From assembly GCF_022267315.1 (NCBI RefSeq), contig NZ_JAIKLE010000008.1:1-64000 (forward strand): a DNA stretch of 64,000 nt, given 5' to 3'. The DNA comes from Maribellus maritimus (GTDB taxonomy: Bacteria > Bacteroidota > Bacteroidia > Bacteroidales > Prolixibacteraceae). Numbering within the stretch: the stretch's first letter is position 1; each line of letters begins with the position of its first letter. Both the position numbers and the translations under genes were made by a program. A model generated the notes under the pieces. It had not been told where the DNA came from. It saw nothing but the letters and a program-made list of their open reading frames with translations, and made no database searches. Positions 45,204-54,212 of the stretch are shown piece after piece.

Positions 45204-46802
45204 TTAAAATATTTTTTTCTTTTGTAAGCCGGCTGCCAACAATTGCATAAGAAGTAAAATACTTACAAACAAAAAAATACGGGCTATAAAGTCGCCATAC
45301 TTTACATAAAAAGTAATTTTATTATTGGTATTTAGTCGTCCGGCAACCGAAGCCGGCTCCCACCACTGTGTATGCAGAACAACATCGCCCCGCTGGTTTA
45401 TAAATCCGGAAATACCTGTATTTGCAGTTCTCGCGATGCTCCTCCTGGTTTCAATCGCTCGTAGTCGGGCAAACGAAAAATGTTGTTTATATCCCGGAGA
45501 ATTTCGCCACCAACCGTCGTTGGTAATAATAAAAATCAGCTCTGCACCTTTTTTTACAAACTGCGTTAAGTAATCTCCAAAAACCGATTCATAACAAATA
45601 ACGGGAGCAAGCTTTGTGCTGTCCTTTGCAAAAAAAAGCGAAGGCTCGTCCTGGCTTCCCAAATTTCCGCTGGTACCTCCCAAATCAATAAATACATTTT
45701 TTAAAAATCCGAAATATTTAAGAAAAGGCACCTTTTCTACTCCACTTACTAAAATTGATTTGTGGTAAAGCTGGTAGTCACCACTTTTCTGAAGAAAAAC
45801 GGCTGTGTTAAAAACATCAAAATATTTTCCTTCTCGGTATCTTGCTGTTTCTGAAGCTTCTTGTTCTTTATAAATTTTACTTGAGGAGACTCCAAACATC
45901 AATTCAGTATTCGGATAATGATTTTGAAAGCTTTTAAGCATCTTATATTGCTGACTATTCTGTATCCTATCAACATTCCAGTTTTTATAGTTTTCTACAA
46001 TCGTTTCCGGGCCAACAATAAAATCGGTTTGCCGGTTTGCCTTTTCACCGGCAAGTTGTATAAATTTCTCCAACTTCGCATTTTCAGCCTTCCGGCTATA
46101 ATCTTCCAAATAAGGATCTATATTGGGTTGAACAAGAATAATATTTTTAGGATTGTTTACTTCCTTATAGTTGTTGTACATTTTTAAGGATATTAATACC
46201 GGAGCAGCAATCAAAAAAAGGATAAAAAATGCCGGTTTAATCACATGGGACAAAACCTTTTCTCTAATTCCTTCAAAAAACTTTAGCACCAATATATTAA
46301 TAAGCAAAACCCATAAAGTACCACCAAAAACACCCGTAAATTCATACCATTGAATGATTTTTACATTATTGGCAAACCCATTTCCCAAAGTTAGCCACGG
46401 CCATTCAATATCCCAATGAAAATGAAAATATTCAAACGAAATCCAAAGCCCAGCCAGGGCAATATAGCCAAGTGCATGTTTTAAATTTCGGCGGGCAAAA
46501 TGTGCTAACCACAAAACCAGCGACATTACAAATGAATTTACGGCGATAGCCATTAAAGCTCCGGCAAAAGTTGCATAAGCAATCCACCAGGTAGTAACTC
46601 CATTCCAGACGAAAGTTACAATAAAAGCATGCCCCCAAAATGAAACACCGGGGTATTGTTCCTTGTTTTCAACAAAATATTTATCAAGAATGAACAGCGG
46701 AAATAAAGCGAAAAAGAGTATCCATCCGGGCAACCCAAGCCAGGGAAGACTTAATAATAATCCCGAGAAAACCGACAACAGAATCCTTTGGGTCCGTTTC
46801 AT
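45204..46802 (-). CDS. lnt: Apolipoprotein N-acyltransferase
   Basis: 532 residues. Several membrane helices precede a nitrilase domain. The catalytic triad is Glu266 in GPETIVE, Lys348 in LYHKSILVSGVEKVPF and Cys403 in PVICYES, the arrangement of the E. coli enzyme (E267-K335-C387). Lnt adds the third acyl chain to the N-terminal Cys of lipoproteins at the inner membrane. It begins 2 bases after the stop of the metallophosphatase gene, so it is the third gene of that operon. Confidence 0.96.
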   Translation of the reverse strand: MKRTQRILLSVFSGLLLSLPWLGLPGWILFFALFPLFILDKYFVENKEQYPGVSFWGHAFIVTFVWNGVTTWWIAYATFAGALMAIAVNSFVMSLVLWLAHFARRNLKHALGYIALAGLWISFEYFHFHWDIEWPWLTLGNGFANNVKIIQWYEFTGVFGGTLWVLLINILVLKFFEGIREKVLSHVIKPAFFILFLIAAPVLISLKMYNNYKEVNNPKNIILVQPNIDPYLEDYSRKAENAKLEKFIQLAGEKANRQTDFIVGPETIVENYKNWNVDRIQNSQQYKMLKSFQNHYPNTELMFGVSSSKIYKEQEASETARYREGKYFDVFNTAVFLQKSGDYQLYHKSILVSGVEKVPFLKYFGFLKNVFIDLGGTSGNLGSQDEPSLFFAKDSTKLAPVICYESVFGDYLTQFVKKGAELIFIITNDGWWRNSPGYKQHFSFARLRAIETRRSIARTANTGISGFINQRGDVVLHTQWWEPASVAGRLNTNNKITFYVKYGDFIARIFLFVSILLLMQLLAAGLQKKKIF

Positions 46803-46804
46803 TT

Positions 46805-47728
46805 TTATGTATCCTGATTGTTGGTAAATATTGCTTTTTTCTTTTTACTTGAACGCTCAAAAACAAAATCAATTTTCCCAATTACCAAACCACCCCACCA
46901 TGCCTGGTTGATAATCACTTCGTTTCCCATTTTATTCCTTTTTACAATGGGTTCTTCCAGATAAATACTGTGATTATGTCCACCAAGTATCAAGTCAGTC
47001 ATCGATGTATATTCCACCAGTTTGGTATCACATATTTTATCATCCTCACCTTCGTACATCACCCCGAGATGAGACAAACAAACCACCAGGTCGCACTTCT
47101 GTTCCTGTTTTAAAAATTGTTCCATTTCTACTGCAACTTTCACAGGATCCAGGAATTTTGTATTCCCATAGTTTTGTTTACCGACAAGCCCTTCCAATTC
47201 AATACCTAAACCATAAACGCCAATTTTGATTCCGTCACGGTCAAAAATTTTAAATCGTGGAAATTTACCGGCAAGAATCGTATCAGAAAAGTCGTAGTTT
47301 GAACATATAATAGGAAATGTAGCATTGGGCAGCGGTTCCAAAATACCTTCCAGTCCGTTATCAAATTCATGATTTCCAATTGTTCCTGCATCATAACCGG
47401 CCTGGCTCATAACTTTCAATATCAGTTCGCCTTTAAAATAATTAAAATATGGTGTTCCCTGGAACATATCTCCGGCATCGAAAAGAAACGTATTAGGATT
47501 TTTCTTTTTTTGCTCTTTTACAAATTCCGAAATTCTGGCCATTCCTCCTTTTCCATTATACTTCTCATCTGAGCCGGTAAACGGTTCGATATGGCAATGT
47601 AAATCATTGGTGTGCAAAATTGTAATTGTAACAAAATCGTTGTTGGCCAAAAGTCCTTTGGGAAATATTCCAAAACTTATACCAAGTGTCCCGGCAGAAA
47701 TATTTCGTAAAAAAATTCTCCTATTCAT
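46805..47728 (-). CDS. 5'-nucleotidase metallophosphatase domain (N-terminal half of a UshA-type enzyme)
   Basis: 307 residues. A Tat-like leader (MNRRIFLRNISAGTLGISF) precedes the calcineurin-like metallophosphatase motifs: NDLHCHIEP, GDMFQGTP, GNHEFDNG, LSHLG and GGHNHS. The 5'-nucleotidase C-terminal domain that completes UshA is missing and is encoded by the gene just upstream. The two genes overlap by 8 bases. The pair would hydrolyse nucleotides or UDP-sugars in the periplasm. The stop is 2 bases before lnt. Confidence 0.92.
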   Translation of the reverse strand: MNRRIFLRNISAGTLGISFGIFPKGLLANNDFVTITILHTNDLHCHIEPFTGSDEKYNGKGGMARISEFVKEQKKKNPNTFLFDAGDMFQGTPYFNYFKGELILKVMSQAGYDAGTIGNHEFDNGLEGILEPLPNATFPIICSNYDFSDTILAGKFPRFKIFDRDGIKIGVYGLGIELEGLVGKQNYGNTKFLDPVKVAVEMEQFLKQEQKCDLVVCLSHLGVMYEGEDDKICDTKLVEYTSMTDLILGGHNHSIYLEEPIVKRNKMGNEVIINQAWWGGLVIGKIDFVFERSSKKKKAIFTNNQDT

Positions 47729-48485
47729 AACTTATCCTCCCATCAGTTTTTGCCGTAAGTTTTTCACCTATTTCCTGCTTATCTTCAAGATGTTTGATAA
47801 TTACATTCCGAATCTTTTTGTGGGTGTTTATCATTTTTAACCGTTGAGTAAAAACTTGCATGCTACTTCCACCGTTGGCCACATAATCATTGGTTACCAA
47901 CCAATATTTTTCATTTAAATTTAAAGGTTTTCCTGCCACTAAAATTCTCTCAGCTTTTCCTTCTGATATTTTAAACCGCACACCTCCAACACTATCACCT
48001 CCGCTCGACGCAACAATATCGAGGAATATTTTTATCTGTTCGCCCGTTAACTGAAGGAAAACCATTTCGTTTTCAAAAGGCATCAGTTCAAATATATTTT
48101 CAACTGTTATTTTACCTTCAGGAATATTAGAAAGAATCCCAAAATAATTATAAAATGAAATTTCAGGCTGAAAATCCAATCCTTCAAGAATAGCTTCTTT
48201 TTTACCTTCTTCAATTAACAAATCAGCAAGAAAATTGGTTAAAATACTCTCAGGTTTATCTTTTTCCATTTCAATATTTGAAACTGAAATCACCCGGTTC
48301 ATATCTTTTTCAAGAATATTCTTATATGGTAAATATAACTGAACAACCTCATTGTCAAGACTGTTCAAACTTTCAGAAACTGTTAAGTTTTCAGTTTCAT
48401 AAGAAACTTTAGAATAATGCGTTTTACATGAACCAAGGAGTAAAACACAAGTTATCAACAACGTATAGGTGATAGTTTGTTGCAT
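47721..48485 (-). CDS. 5'-nucleotidase C-terminal domain lipoprotein
   Basis: 254 residues. A lipoprotein signal ends LLLGSC (Cys20). The domain has ISFYNYFGILSNIPEGKIT, ELMPFENEMVFLQLTGEQI and YWLVTNDYVANGGSS, matching the nucleoside-binding C-terminal half of UshA-type 5'-nucleotidases. It is transcribed before the metallophosphatase gene, so the gene order is the reverse of the domain order in fused enzymes. The stop overlaps the next start by 8 bases. Confidence 0.9.
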   Translation of the reverse strand: MQQTITYTLLITCVLLLGSCKTHYSKVSYETENLTVSESLNSLDNEVVQLYLPYKNILEKDMNRVISVSNIEMEKDKPESILTNFLADLLIEEGKKEAILEGLDFQPEISFYNYFGILSNIPEGKITVENIFELMPFENEMVFLQLTGEQIKIFLDIVASSGGDSVGGVRFKISEGKAERILVAGKPLNLNEKYWLVTNDYVANGGSSMQVFTQRLKMINTHKKIRNVIIKHLEDKQEIGEKLTAKTDGRISYE

Positions 48486-48561
48486 AGATAAAAAATAGTT
48501 TTAAAACTTACTCTTATTTTAGCATGAATAAGGTTAAAATGAAAACGATTTCAATAACAAT

Positions 48562-49596
48562 ATGTTCGATTCAAACTTACATATAAAAAATTTGACGAAG
48601 GTAATTTTGGTGCTATTTCTGGTATTGAATTTTCACCCAATCCATATTAAGGCGCAAACAAAGGAGGTGATAGCACAAAAGGGAGATGGTATTTATCGTT
48701 TGTTGACAAGAAACGGGCTTCCTGTTTCAGACTACATGACAGCATTTATCGAGTTGAATAAGAATTTATTGGGAAAGAACAACACACTCGTTGCGGGAGT
48801 AAAATACAAATTGCCCGATAGCGGGCTTGTTAATGAGTCTCCAGCAGGTTCCGGAGGAGCTTTTAGCACGTATTCTATTTTTGGGAAAGACTACGAGAGA
48901 GTTGAAATTTTGGATAATACACTCAAAGGAGCAGTTTATTATCTGGTTGCGGGTCATGGTGGCCCCGACCCCGGAGCAGTTGGGAAATACGGAAATCATA
49001 GTTTATGTGAAGATGAATACGCGTATGATGTAACATTGCGACTTGCCAGAAGGTTGATTGAACATGGCGCTTCAGTTTATATGATAACCCGCGACCCGAA
49101 CGACGGAATCAGGAATGACAGCTATCTCAAAGCAGATAAAGATGAACGTTGCTACCCCAACCAAAGCATTCCGCTTAACCAGGTAAAAAGATTAAGGCAA
49201 CGCACCGATGCGGTTAATAACTTGTATCTCAAAAATAAAACGGCCTTTCAGCGGATGATTGCTATCCATGTTGATTCCAGGAGCCGGGGCGAAAACATTG
49301 ATGTTTTCTTCTACCATGACAAGCGAAGCGATACCGGAAACAAAGCGGCCGATATTCTTTTAAAAACATTTCAGGATAAATACAACCAGCACCAACCAGG
49401 GAGAGGTTATAAGGGAAGTGTATCTTCAAGAAATTTATATGTGGTAAAAAACACCTATCCGGTAGCGGTTTATATAGAACTTGGAAACATTAACCATACC
49501 CGTGATCAACAGCGTTTTATCCGGGTTGACAACCGACAGGCAGTTGCAAACTGGCTTGCTGAAGGATTAATTACCGATTTCAAAACAAATAAATAA
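48562..49596 (+). CDS. N-acetylmuramoyl-L-alanine amidase with LysM-like domain
   Basis: 344 residues. A signal helix (VILVLFLVLNFHPIHIKAQ) precedes a LysM-like region (KEVIAQKGDGIYRLLTRNG...ELNKNLLGKNNTLV) and an Amidase_3 domain with AGHGGPDPGAVGKYG, DEYAYDVTLRLARRL and AIHVDSRS. It cuts the amide bond between MurNAc and the stem peptide in the periplasm, for cell separation or recycling. Divergent from the nucleotidase operon. Confidence 0.92.
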   Translation: MFDSNLHIKNLTKVILVLFLVLNFHPIHIKAQTKEVIAQKGDGIYRLLTRNGLPVSDYMTAFIELNKNLLGKNNTLVAGVKYKLPDSGLVNESPAGSGGAFSTYSIFGKDYERVEILDNTLKGAVYYLVAGHGGPDPGAVGKYGNHSLCEDEYAYDVTLRLARRLIEHGASVYMITRDPNDGIRNDSYLKADKDERCYPNQSIPLNQVKRLRQRTDAVNNLYLKNKTAFQRMIAIHVDSRSRGENIDVFFYHDKRSDTGNKAADILLKTFQDKYNQHQPGRGYKGSVSSRNLYVVKNTYPVAVYIELGNINHTRDQQRFIRVDNRQAVANWLAEGLITDFKTNK

Positions 49597-49710
49597 CAAA
49601 TATCGCCGATTATTGAAGCAATATAGAATTTCAATTATATGAATGGTTTTATTTTCACTGGGCAAATTTAAAAAACCACTAAATTCTCATGTATCCTTCC
49701 CGAAACAATT

Positions 49711-51669
49711 TTAATCTAGTGGTAGAAGCAAGTAAAATGTACTTCCCTTCCCGAGTGTACTTTCTACTTGAATAGTCCCTCCCTGAAGCTCAGCAAACTC
49801 TTTACACAAAATCAGTCCCAATCCATTTCCTTTCTCAGCCCCGGTCCCCGGTGTTGATTGATTTTTACCAGGCTCAAACAGCGAATTCATTTTCCCGGCA
49901 GAAATTCCAATTCCTGAATCCCTGACTCCTATTTTTACAAAATCGCCACTTTCGTTCTTTTCAACTTCCGAAGTAATCGAGATCTCTCCTCCCGTATTGG
50001 TAAATTTTACAGCATTCGACAAAAGGTTCCTAAAAACAACTTCGGTAAGATTTGCATCAGTCTTTATCATCAGCCGGGGCTGTAATAAATTTTTAAACCT
50101 TATATTTTTAATCTCAGCCTGCATACTGAAATTTTTCAGTACCCCGGCAAATCGTTTTCCAAAATCGATTTCTTCCGGCTTTACCTCTATCCTGCCCGAC
50201 TGTGCCATCGACCATTTCAGTAAATTTTCCAAAAGAATATAAACATGATGTGAAGACTCTTTTAAACTCACCAACAGTTCTTTTTTTTCTTCTGTTGAAA
50301 TATTATCGTATTCCTGCAGGATAAGATCAACCAGACTCTTCTGACTTGCTAAAGGACTGCGCAAATCATGCGCAATAATTGAAAAGAATCTGTCTTTTGT
50401 CTCATTCAATTTTTTTAACTGATTTTCAGACTCTTCAACACACTTCTCCTTTCGCTTTGAAGCGGTAATATCATAAGCATTGTAAATGATAGTGTTTTCG
50501 CTTTTGTAACTAATTCTTGCAGAAAACCAATGCTCTTCTCCATCAATTTCAAGGTTGTAATCTATAACGACCAATTTTTTTGTATCCAGACATTTTTTTA
50601 TGGCCTTCTTAAAAAAGTCAGATTTTTCTTTATCAAAAATATCTTCAAGGCTTTTGCCAATTAATTCTTCGGCAGGGAGGTAAAGTAACTCCCTGTTTTG
50701 AGAAGCAACTTTGAGATACTTTCCTTCTCTGCTAAATTCAATAATTAAACTATCAAGAGAAGCAAAAATAGCTTTTAATTCTCTTTCACTTTGCCTCAAC
50801 TGGATTAAAGCCCGTGAGAACATGGCGACCAGAATACTAATGATTAGCGCACTGACCGTAAGCAGAAGAAACAACACTTTATCCTGATCCCCGTATGATT
50901 TCCATCCCTTTTCCGGCACAGCTGCCAGTACCCATGTTCCATTTGGCAAATCGATATTAACTTTTACCGGATTTTCCTCAAAAATTGTATCATTACCCCA
51001 AAAGACTTCCCCATTTTCTCCGGTGCCGTTATACCCTTTTAATGCAAAAACATAATCTTTATCGTACAATTCCAATTTCGCCTCATTGAACAGTGCATTC
51101 ATTTTGATAACAATATCAGTTACTCCCCAGAATTTTTCATTACCGGGGCTCGTTTTATCAAATATGGGCGTGTAACTAATAAATGCAATTCCTCCTTCCA
51201 CCAGTTCCGTCGGGCCTGCAACAAAAGTCTTGTGTGTTTCTATGGTTTTTTCAACAATGATTTTTCTTTCAGGGTGTTCGAGCAAATTTAATCCTAAAGC
51301 AGCCTCGTGTTCTTCCAGAGGATAGATAGCGTTTAAAATGCAGTTTTTTGAAAGAGCCATAGAGCTGATAACGGTATCATTCCGAATATATTCCTTGGCT
51401 AGTTCGTAATAATCGTCGTTACTAATCCCCGGATTTAAAGCTACATAAGCTGCCACTCCACGTGTATAATAAATCCTTGAGTACAAAGCTTTTTCAAGCT
51501 TCGATTTTTTACTGGTCATATAATCCAGCATTCGCGCGCGAATGTCTTTCTCCCATTGCCCTGTCTTAAAACGGGTATAGCCGACTGTTGCGCCAACTAA
51601 AATAAAAAGTACAATCAGGCCAACAAAAGCAGGCTTCAATTTTTTTAATAATGGTTCGTTTGGTTCCAT
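49711..51669 (-). CDS. CHASE-domain sensor histidine kinase
   Basis: 652 residues from the ATG at 51669; a TTG at 51675 is less likely. Helix 1 (FVGLIVLFILVGATVGYT) and a second near residue 270 frame a periplasmic CHASE domain, with IYPLEEHEAALGLNL and TFVAGPTELVEGGIAFISY. PAS, HisKA (His434 in FFSIIAHDLRSPLAS) and HATPase domains follow. It senses an extracellular ligand. No response regulator is adjacent. Confidence 0.9.
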   Translation of the reverse strand: MEPNEPLLKKLKPAFVGLIVLFILVGATVGYTRFKTGQWEKDIRARMLDYMTSKKSKLEKALYSRIYYTRGVAAYVALNPGISNDDYYELAKEYIRNDTVISSMALSKNCILNAIYPLEEHEAALGLNLLEHPERKIIVEKTIETHKTFVAGPTELVEGGIAFISYTPIFDKTSPGNEKFWGVTDIVIKMNALFNEAKLELYDKDYVFALKGYNGTGENGEVFWGNDTIFEENPVKVNIDLPNGTWVLAAVPEKGWKSYGDQDKVLFLLLTVSALIISILVAMFSRALIQLRQSERELKAIFASLDSLIIEFSREGKYLKVASQNRELLYLPAEELIGKSLEDIFDKEKSDFFKKAIKKCLDTKKLVVIDYNLEIDGEEHWFSARISYKSENTIIYNAYDITASKRKEKCVEESENQLKKLNETKDRFFSIIAHDLRSPLASQKSLVDLILQEYDNISTEEKKELLVSLKESSHHVYILLENLLKWSMAQSGRIEVKPEEIDFGKRFAGVLKNFSMQAEIKNIRFKNLLQPRLMIKTDANLTEVVFRNLLSNAVKFTNTGGEISITSEVEKNESGDFVKIGVRDSGIGISAGKMNSLFEPGKNQSTPGTGAEKGNGLGLILCKEFAELQGGTIQVESTLGKGSTFYLLLPLD

Positions 51670-51880
51670 AAGCAACTAAACATAAAATGAAGAATTTGGG
51701 AAATCAAAAATTCGTAAATATTAAGTTTTACGAGCTACAAAAATAGTAGAATTATAAAATATAAAAAAGACAGAAAACTAAATTTATTTAAAAACAATAA
51801 CAAGAAGAGATAGCCCAATAAAATATAAAACATATGTGAAAAATAAGTATTTATCAAGTAACACAAAAAAAGGAAATAAC

Positions 51881-51888
51881 TACCTTTG
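51881..51888 (+). promoter_or_regulatory. -7 promoter element for the PiT-type permease
   Basis: TACCTTTG, an exact TAnnTTTG match followed by CC, 30 bases upstream of the ATG at 51918. No -33 TTG in the right window. Confidence 0.45.
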
Positions 51889-51917
51889 CCCGGAAACAAA
51901 ACAACTCCTTTTAAAAT

Positions 51918-52955
51918 ATGATATCGCCTTTATTCAGTCAATTGTTAATACCGTTCATCATTGCCATGTTTTTGGCTATAACAATGGGTGGAAGCGGCAC
52001 AGCACCTGCTTTTTCTGCCGCATACGGCGCAAATGCAGTACGTAAAAGTATTATTCCCGGCCTTTTTGGAATTATGGTTTTCGTGGGAGCAATTGTAGCA
52101 GGCAAAGGTACGGCCACAACAATGGGTAAAGGTTTACTTGCTCCGGAAATGATGACTTTCTCAACCGTTTCGATTATTCTTTTTTCAGTAGCAATTTCTC
52201 TGTTAATAGCCAATCTTGCCGGAATTCCTCAGTCAACAAGCCAGGCAACGGTACTGGCAGTAGTTGCCCCGGCACTGTACTACCAGGAGCTTAACACCGA
52301 AAAATTGTTTATGGAAATCATCCCAACCTGGTTTATCCTGCCTGTGATTTCATTCTTTATAAGCCTTTTTCTCGGAAAATATATTTACCGCCCAATGCGC
52401 AGAAGAGGATACACAATGTCGAGAGCTTATAATCAAAACCTCAAACCGGTATGGAATGGTATTATTTTAATCATGTCGATGTATGTTGCATTTTCTATCG
52501 GAGCAAACAATGTAGCTAATGCTGCTGGCCCGATTGCTTCAATGACAGCCAATGAATTAAACATATCGATTGACACAAACTTTACTTTAATAATGATTTT
52601 ATCGACCTTAATTGTAGCACCAAGTTTTGGTATTGGAAGCTCAATTTTCGGGCACAAAGTTGTTCAGAATACAGGAAAGGAAATTGTTTTATTTGGAAAA
52701 TTTGAAGCTGTAATTATAGCTTTTGTTTCTTCAAGTTTATTACTTTCGGCGTCGTTAATTAAAGGAATTCCGACGTCGCTGGTTCAACTCAATGTAGCTT
52801 CTATCCTCGGAATTGGAGTTGCAAAACTGGGGCCAAAAAACATATTCAAAAAAACAGAAGTAAAAAAATTCTTTTTGATGTGGATTATTGCTCCAACCAT
52901 TGCATTTTTACTTTCATTGCTGCTTATCTGGTTGACAGATATTTACCTGAACTAA
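51918..52955 (+). CDS. PiT-type inorganic anion permease
   Basis: 345 residues with about ten membrane helices in two repeats. The second repeat has SIGANNVANAAGP, the classical signature of phosphate transporters of the PHO-4 fold. The first repeat has MGGSGTAPAFSAAYGANA where most PiT proteins have GANDVAN. Phosphate or sulfate is the likely substrate. Ends 7 bases from the convergent glycosidase gene. Confidence 0.85.
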   Translation: MISPLFSQLLIPFIIAMFLAITMGGSGTAPAFSAAYGANAVRKSIIPGLFGIMVFVGAIVAGKGTATTMGKGLLAPEMMTFSTVSIILFSVAISLLIANLAGIPQSTSQATVLAVVAPALYYQELNTEKLFMEIIPTWFILPVISFFISLFLGKYIYRPMRRRGYTMSRAYNQNLKPVWNGIILIMSMYVAFSIGANNVANAAGPIASMTANELNISIDTNFTLIMILSTLIVAPSFGIGSSIFGHKVVQNTGKEIVLFGKFEAVIIAFVSSSLLLSASLIKGIPTSLVQLNVASILGIGVAKLGPKNIFKKTEVKKFFLMWIIAPTIAFLLSLLLIWLTDIYLN

Positions 52956-52962
52956 AAAATTT

Positions 52963-53952
52963 TTATTCAACTTTTACCGGCGGTGCAATTTCTACGGGTT
53001 GGCACCATGAATCTCTCCCGTTATAAACCCCGTTGTATAGATGTGTAATATGTTGATTATCGATTAGTAATTGAGGCCGTTCCCGCCTTATACAAAACAA
53101 GGTATCTCCGTTTTCAAAAATTATATCGTGATCATAAACCACAACCGGTTCAAATTTTTGCCAGTTATCCACACCATTTTCCGATACTAAATGAGCTCCC
53201 CATCTTTCGTGCCCGGTTAATTGTCCAACATTGTCTTCACAAATCATATGATATTTCCCATCTTTCTTATAAAAATAAAAATCTTCGATTTTTGCTGTAG
53301 GCCAAACATTTTTATTAACAACTTTATATGGCCCCCGAAAATTATCGGCGCTCGCAATTTTAACCAGTAATTCCGCATCCCGGTACATTAATTTTACACT
53401 TCCGTCATTTTCTACAAACAAGGCAGGATTGTTTGATTCTTCATCTAATACAGGAAGCTCGCTTCTTTTCCACGGACCGTTAATATTTTTTGCAGTGGCA
53501 TACCCCACCCGGCGTATTAAACGATTACTTTCTTCCCGCAATGTAGTAAAATCAGAACCAATATAAAACAAAACAAACTCGTCGCCAATTTTATGAATAG
53601 TTGGATTATGAGCCATATTCGAATCCCAGAAAATACTGTCTCTTTCGCCGATCACAACACGCTGGAAATCAAAAGGCCCCTTTGCTGAATTTGATGTTGC
53701 ATGTACAATTTCTGATTCGACAAAATAATCATCCGGAAATTTATTCTTCCTGGGCCACCGGGAGGCAAACATATGAAATGTAGAGTCAACTTTTACAACT
53801 GAACCTCCCCAAACCCAGTAGGCATCCATTTTGAAACCACTATTCTCCGGGACTGGCTGCAGAGAATCAAAAAATGTCTTTTCCTTTTCCACGCAGGAAA
53901 AAAAGTAAAAAACAAAAACAAACAGGGATAAACGTAAAATTCTTGTAACCAT
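52963..53952 (-). CDS. Five-bladed beta-propeller glycosidase (GH43-like), lipoprotein
   Basis: The ATG at 53952 gives 329 residues; an in-frame TTG at 53979 is less likely. A lipoprotein signal ends FYFFSC. Blades show WVWGGSVVKVDSTFHMF, MAHNPTIHKIGDEFVLFYIG, SNNPALFVENDGSVKLMYR and KIEDFYFYKKDGKYHMICED, the pattern of clan GH-F or related furanosidases. The acidic residues Asp in MDAYWVWGG and Glu in IEDFYF are candidates for catalysis. Exact family uncertain. Confidence 0.7.
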   Translation of the reverse strand: MVTRILRLSLFVFVFYFFSCVEKEKTFFDSLQPVPENSGFKMDAYWVWGGSVVKVDSTFHMFASRWPRKNKFPDDYFVESEIVHATSNSAKGPFDFQRVVIGERDSIFWDSNMAHNPTIHKIGDEFVLFYIGSDFTTLREESNRLIRRVGYATAKNINGPWKRSELPVLDEESNNPALFVENDGSVKLMYRDAELLVKIASADNFRGPYKVVNKNVWPTAKIEDFYFYKKDGKYHMICEDNVGQLTGHERWGAHLVSENGVDNWQKFEPVVVYDHDIIFENGDTLFCIRRERPQLLIDNQHITHLYNGVYNGRDSWCQPVEIAPPVKVE

Positions 53953-54212
53953 TCTTTTGTAGTTTAGCTTCGTATTCAATAAAACTAATGATTAAATTCA
54001 TTTAATATGTAAAAAATGAGGTGGAAAATTTTTTCCAAATTCTGGCAGCAATTCAGGCTTTTTGATAAAAAGAAACAAAATTCAGGTTTTGATAAATAAA
54101 AAAAATGTATTTTCCAACCAAATTTAATTACAACTTGGAACAAAAACATCAAATTAAATAACATAATGCAACTAAAACACACCAAATTTATTCTTTAAAT
54201 ATTTTTAATATA

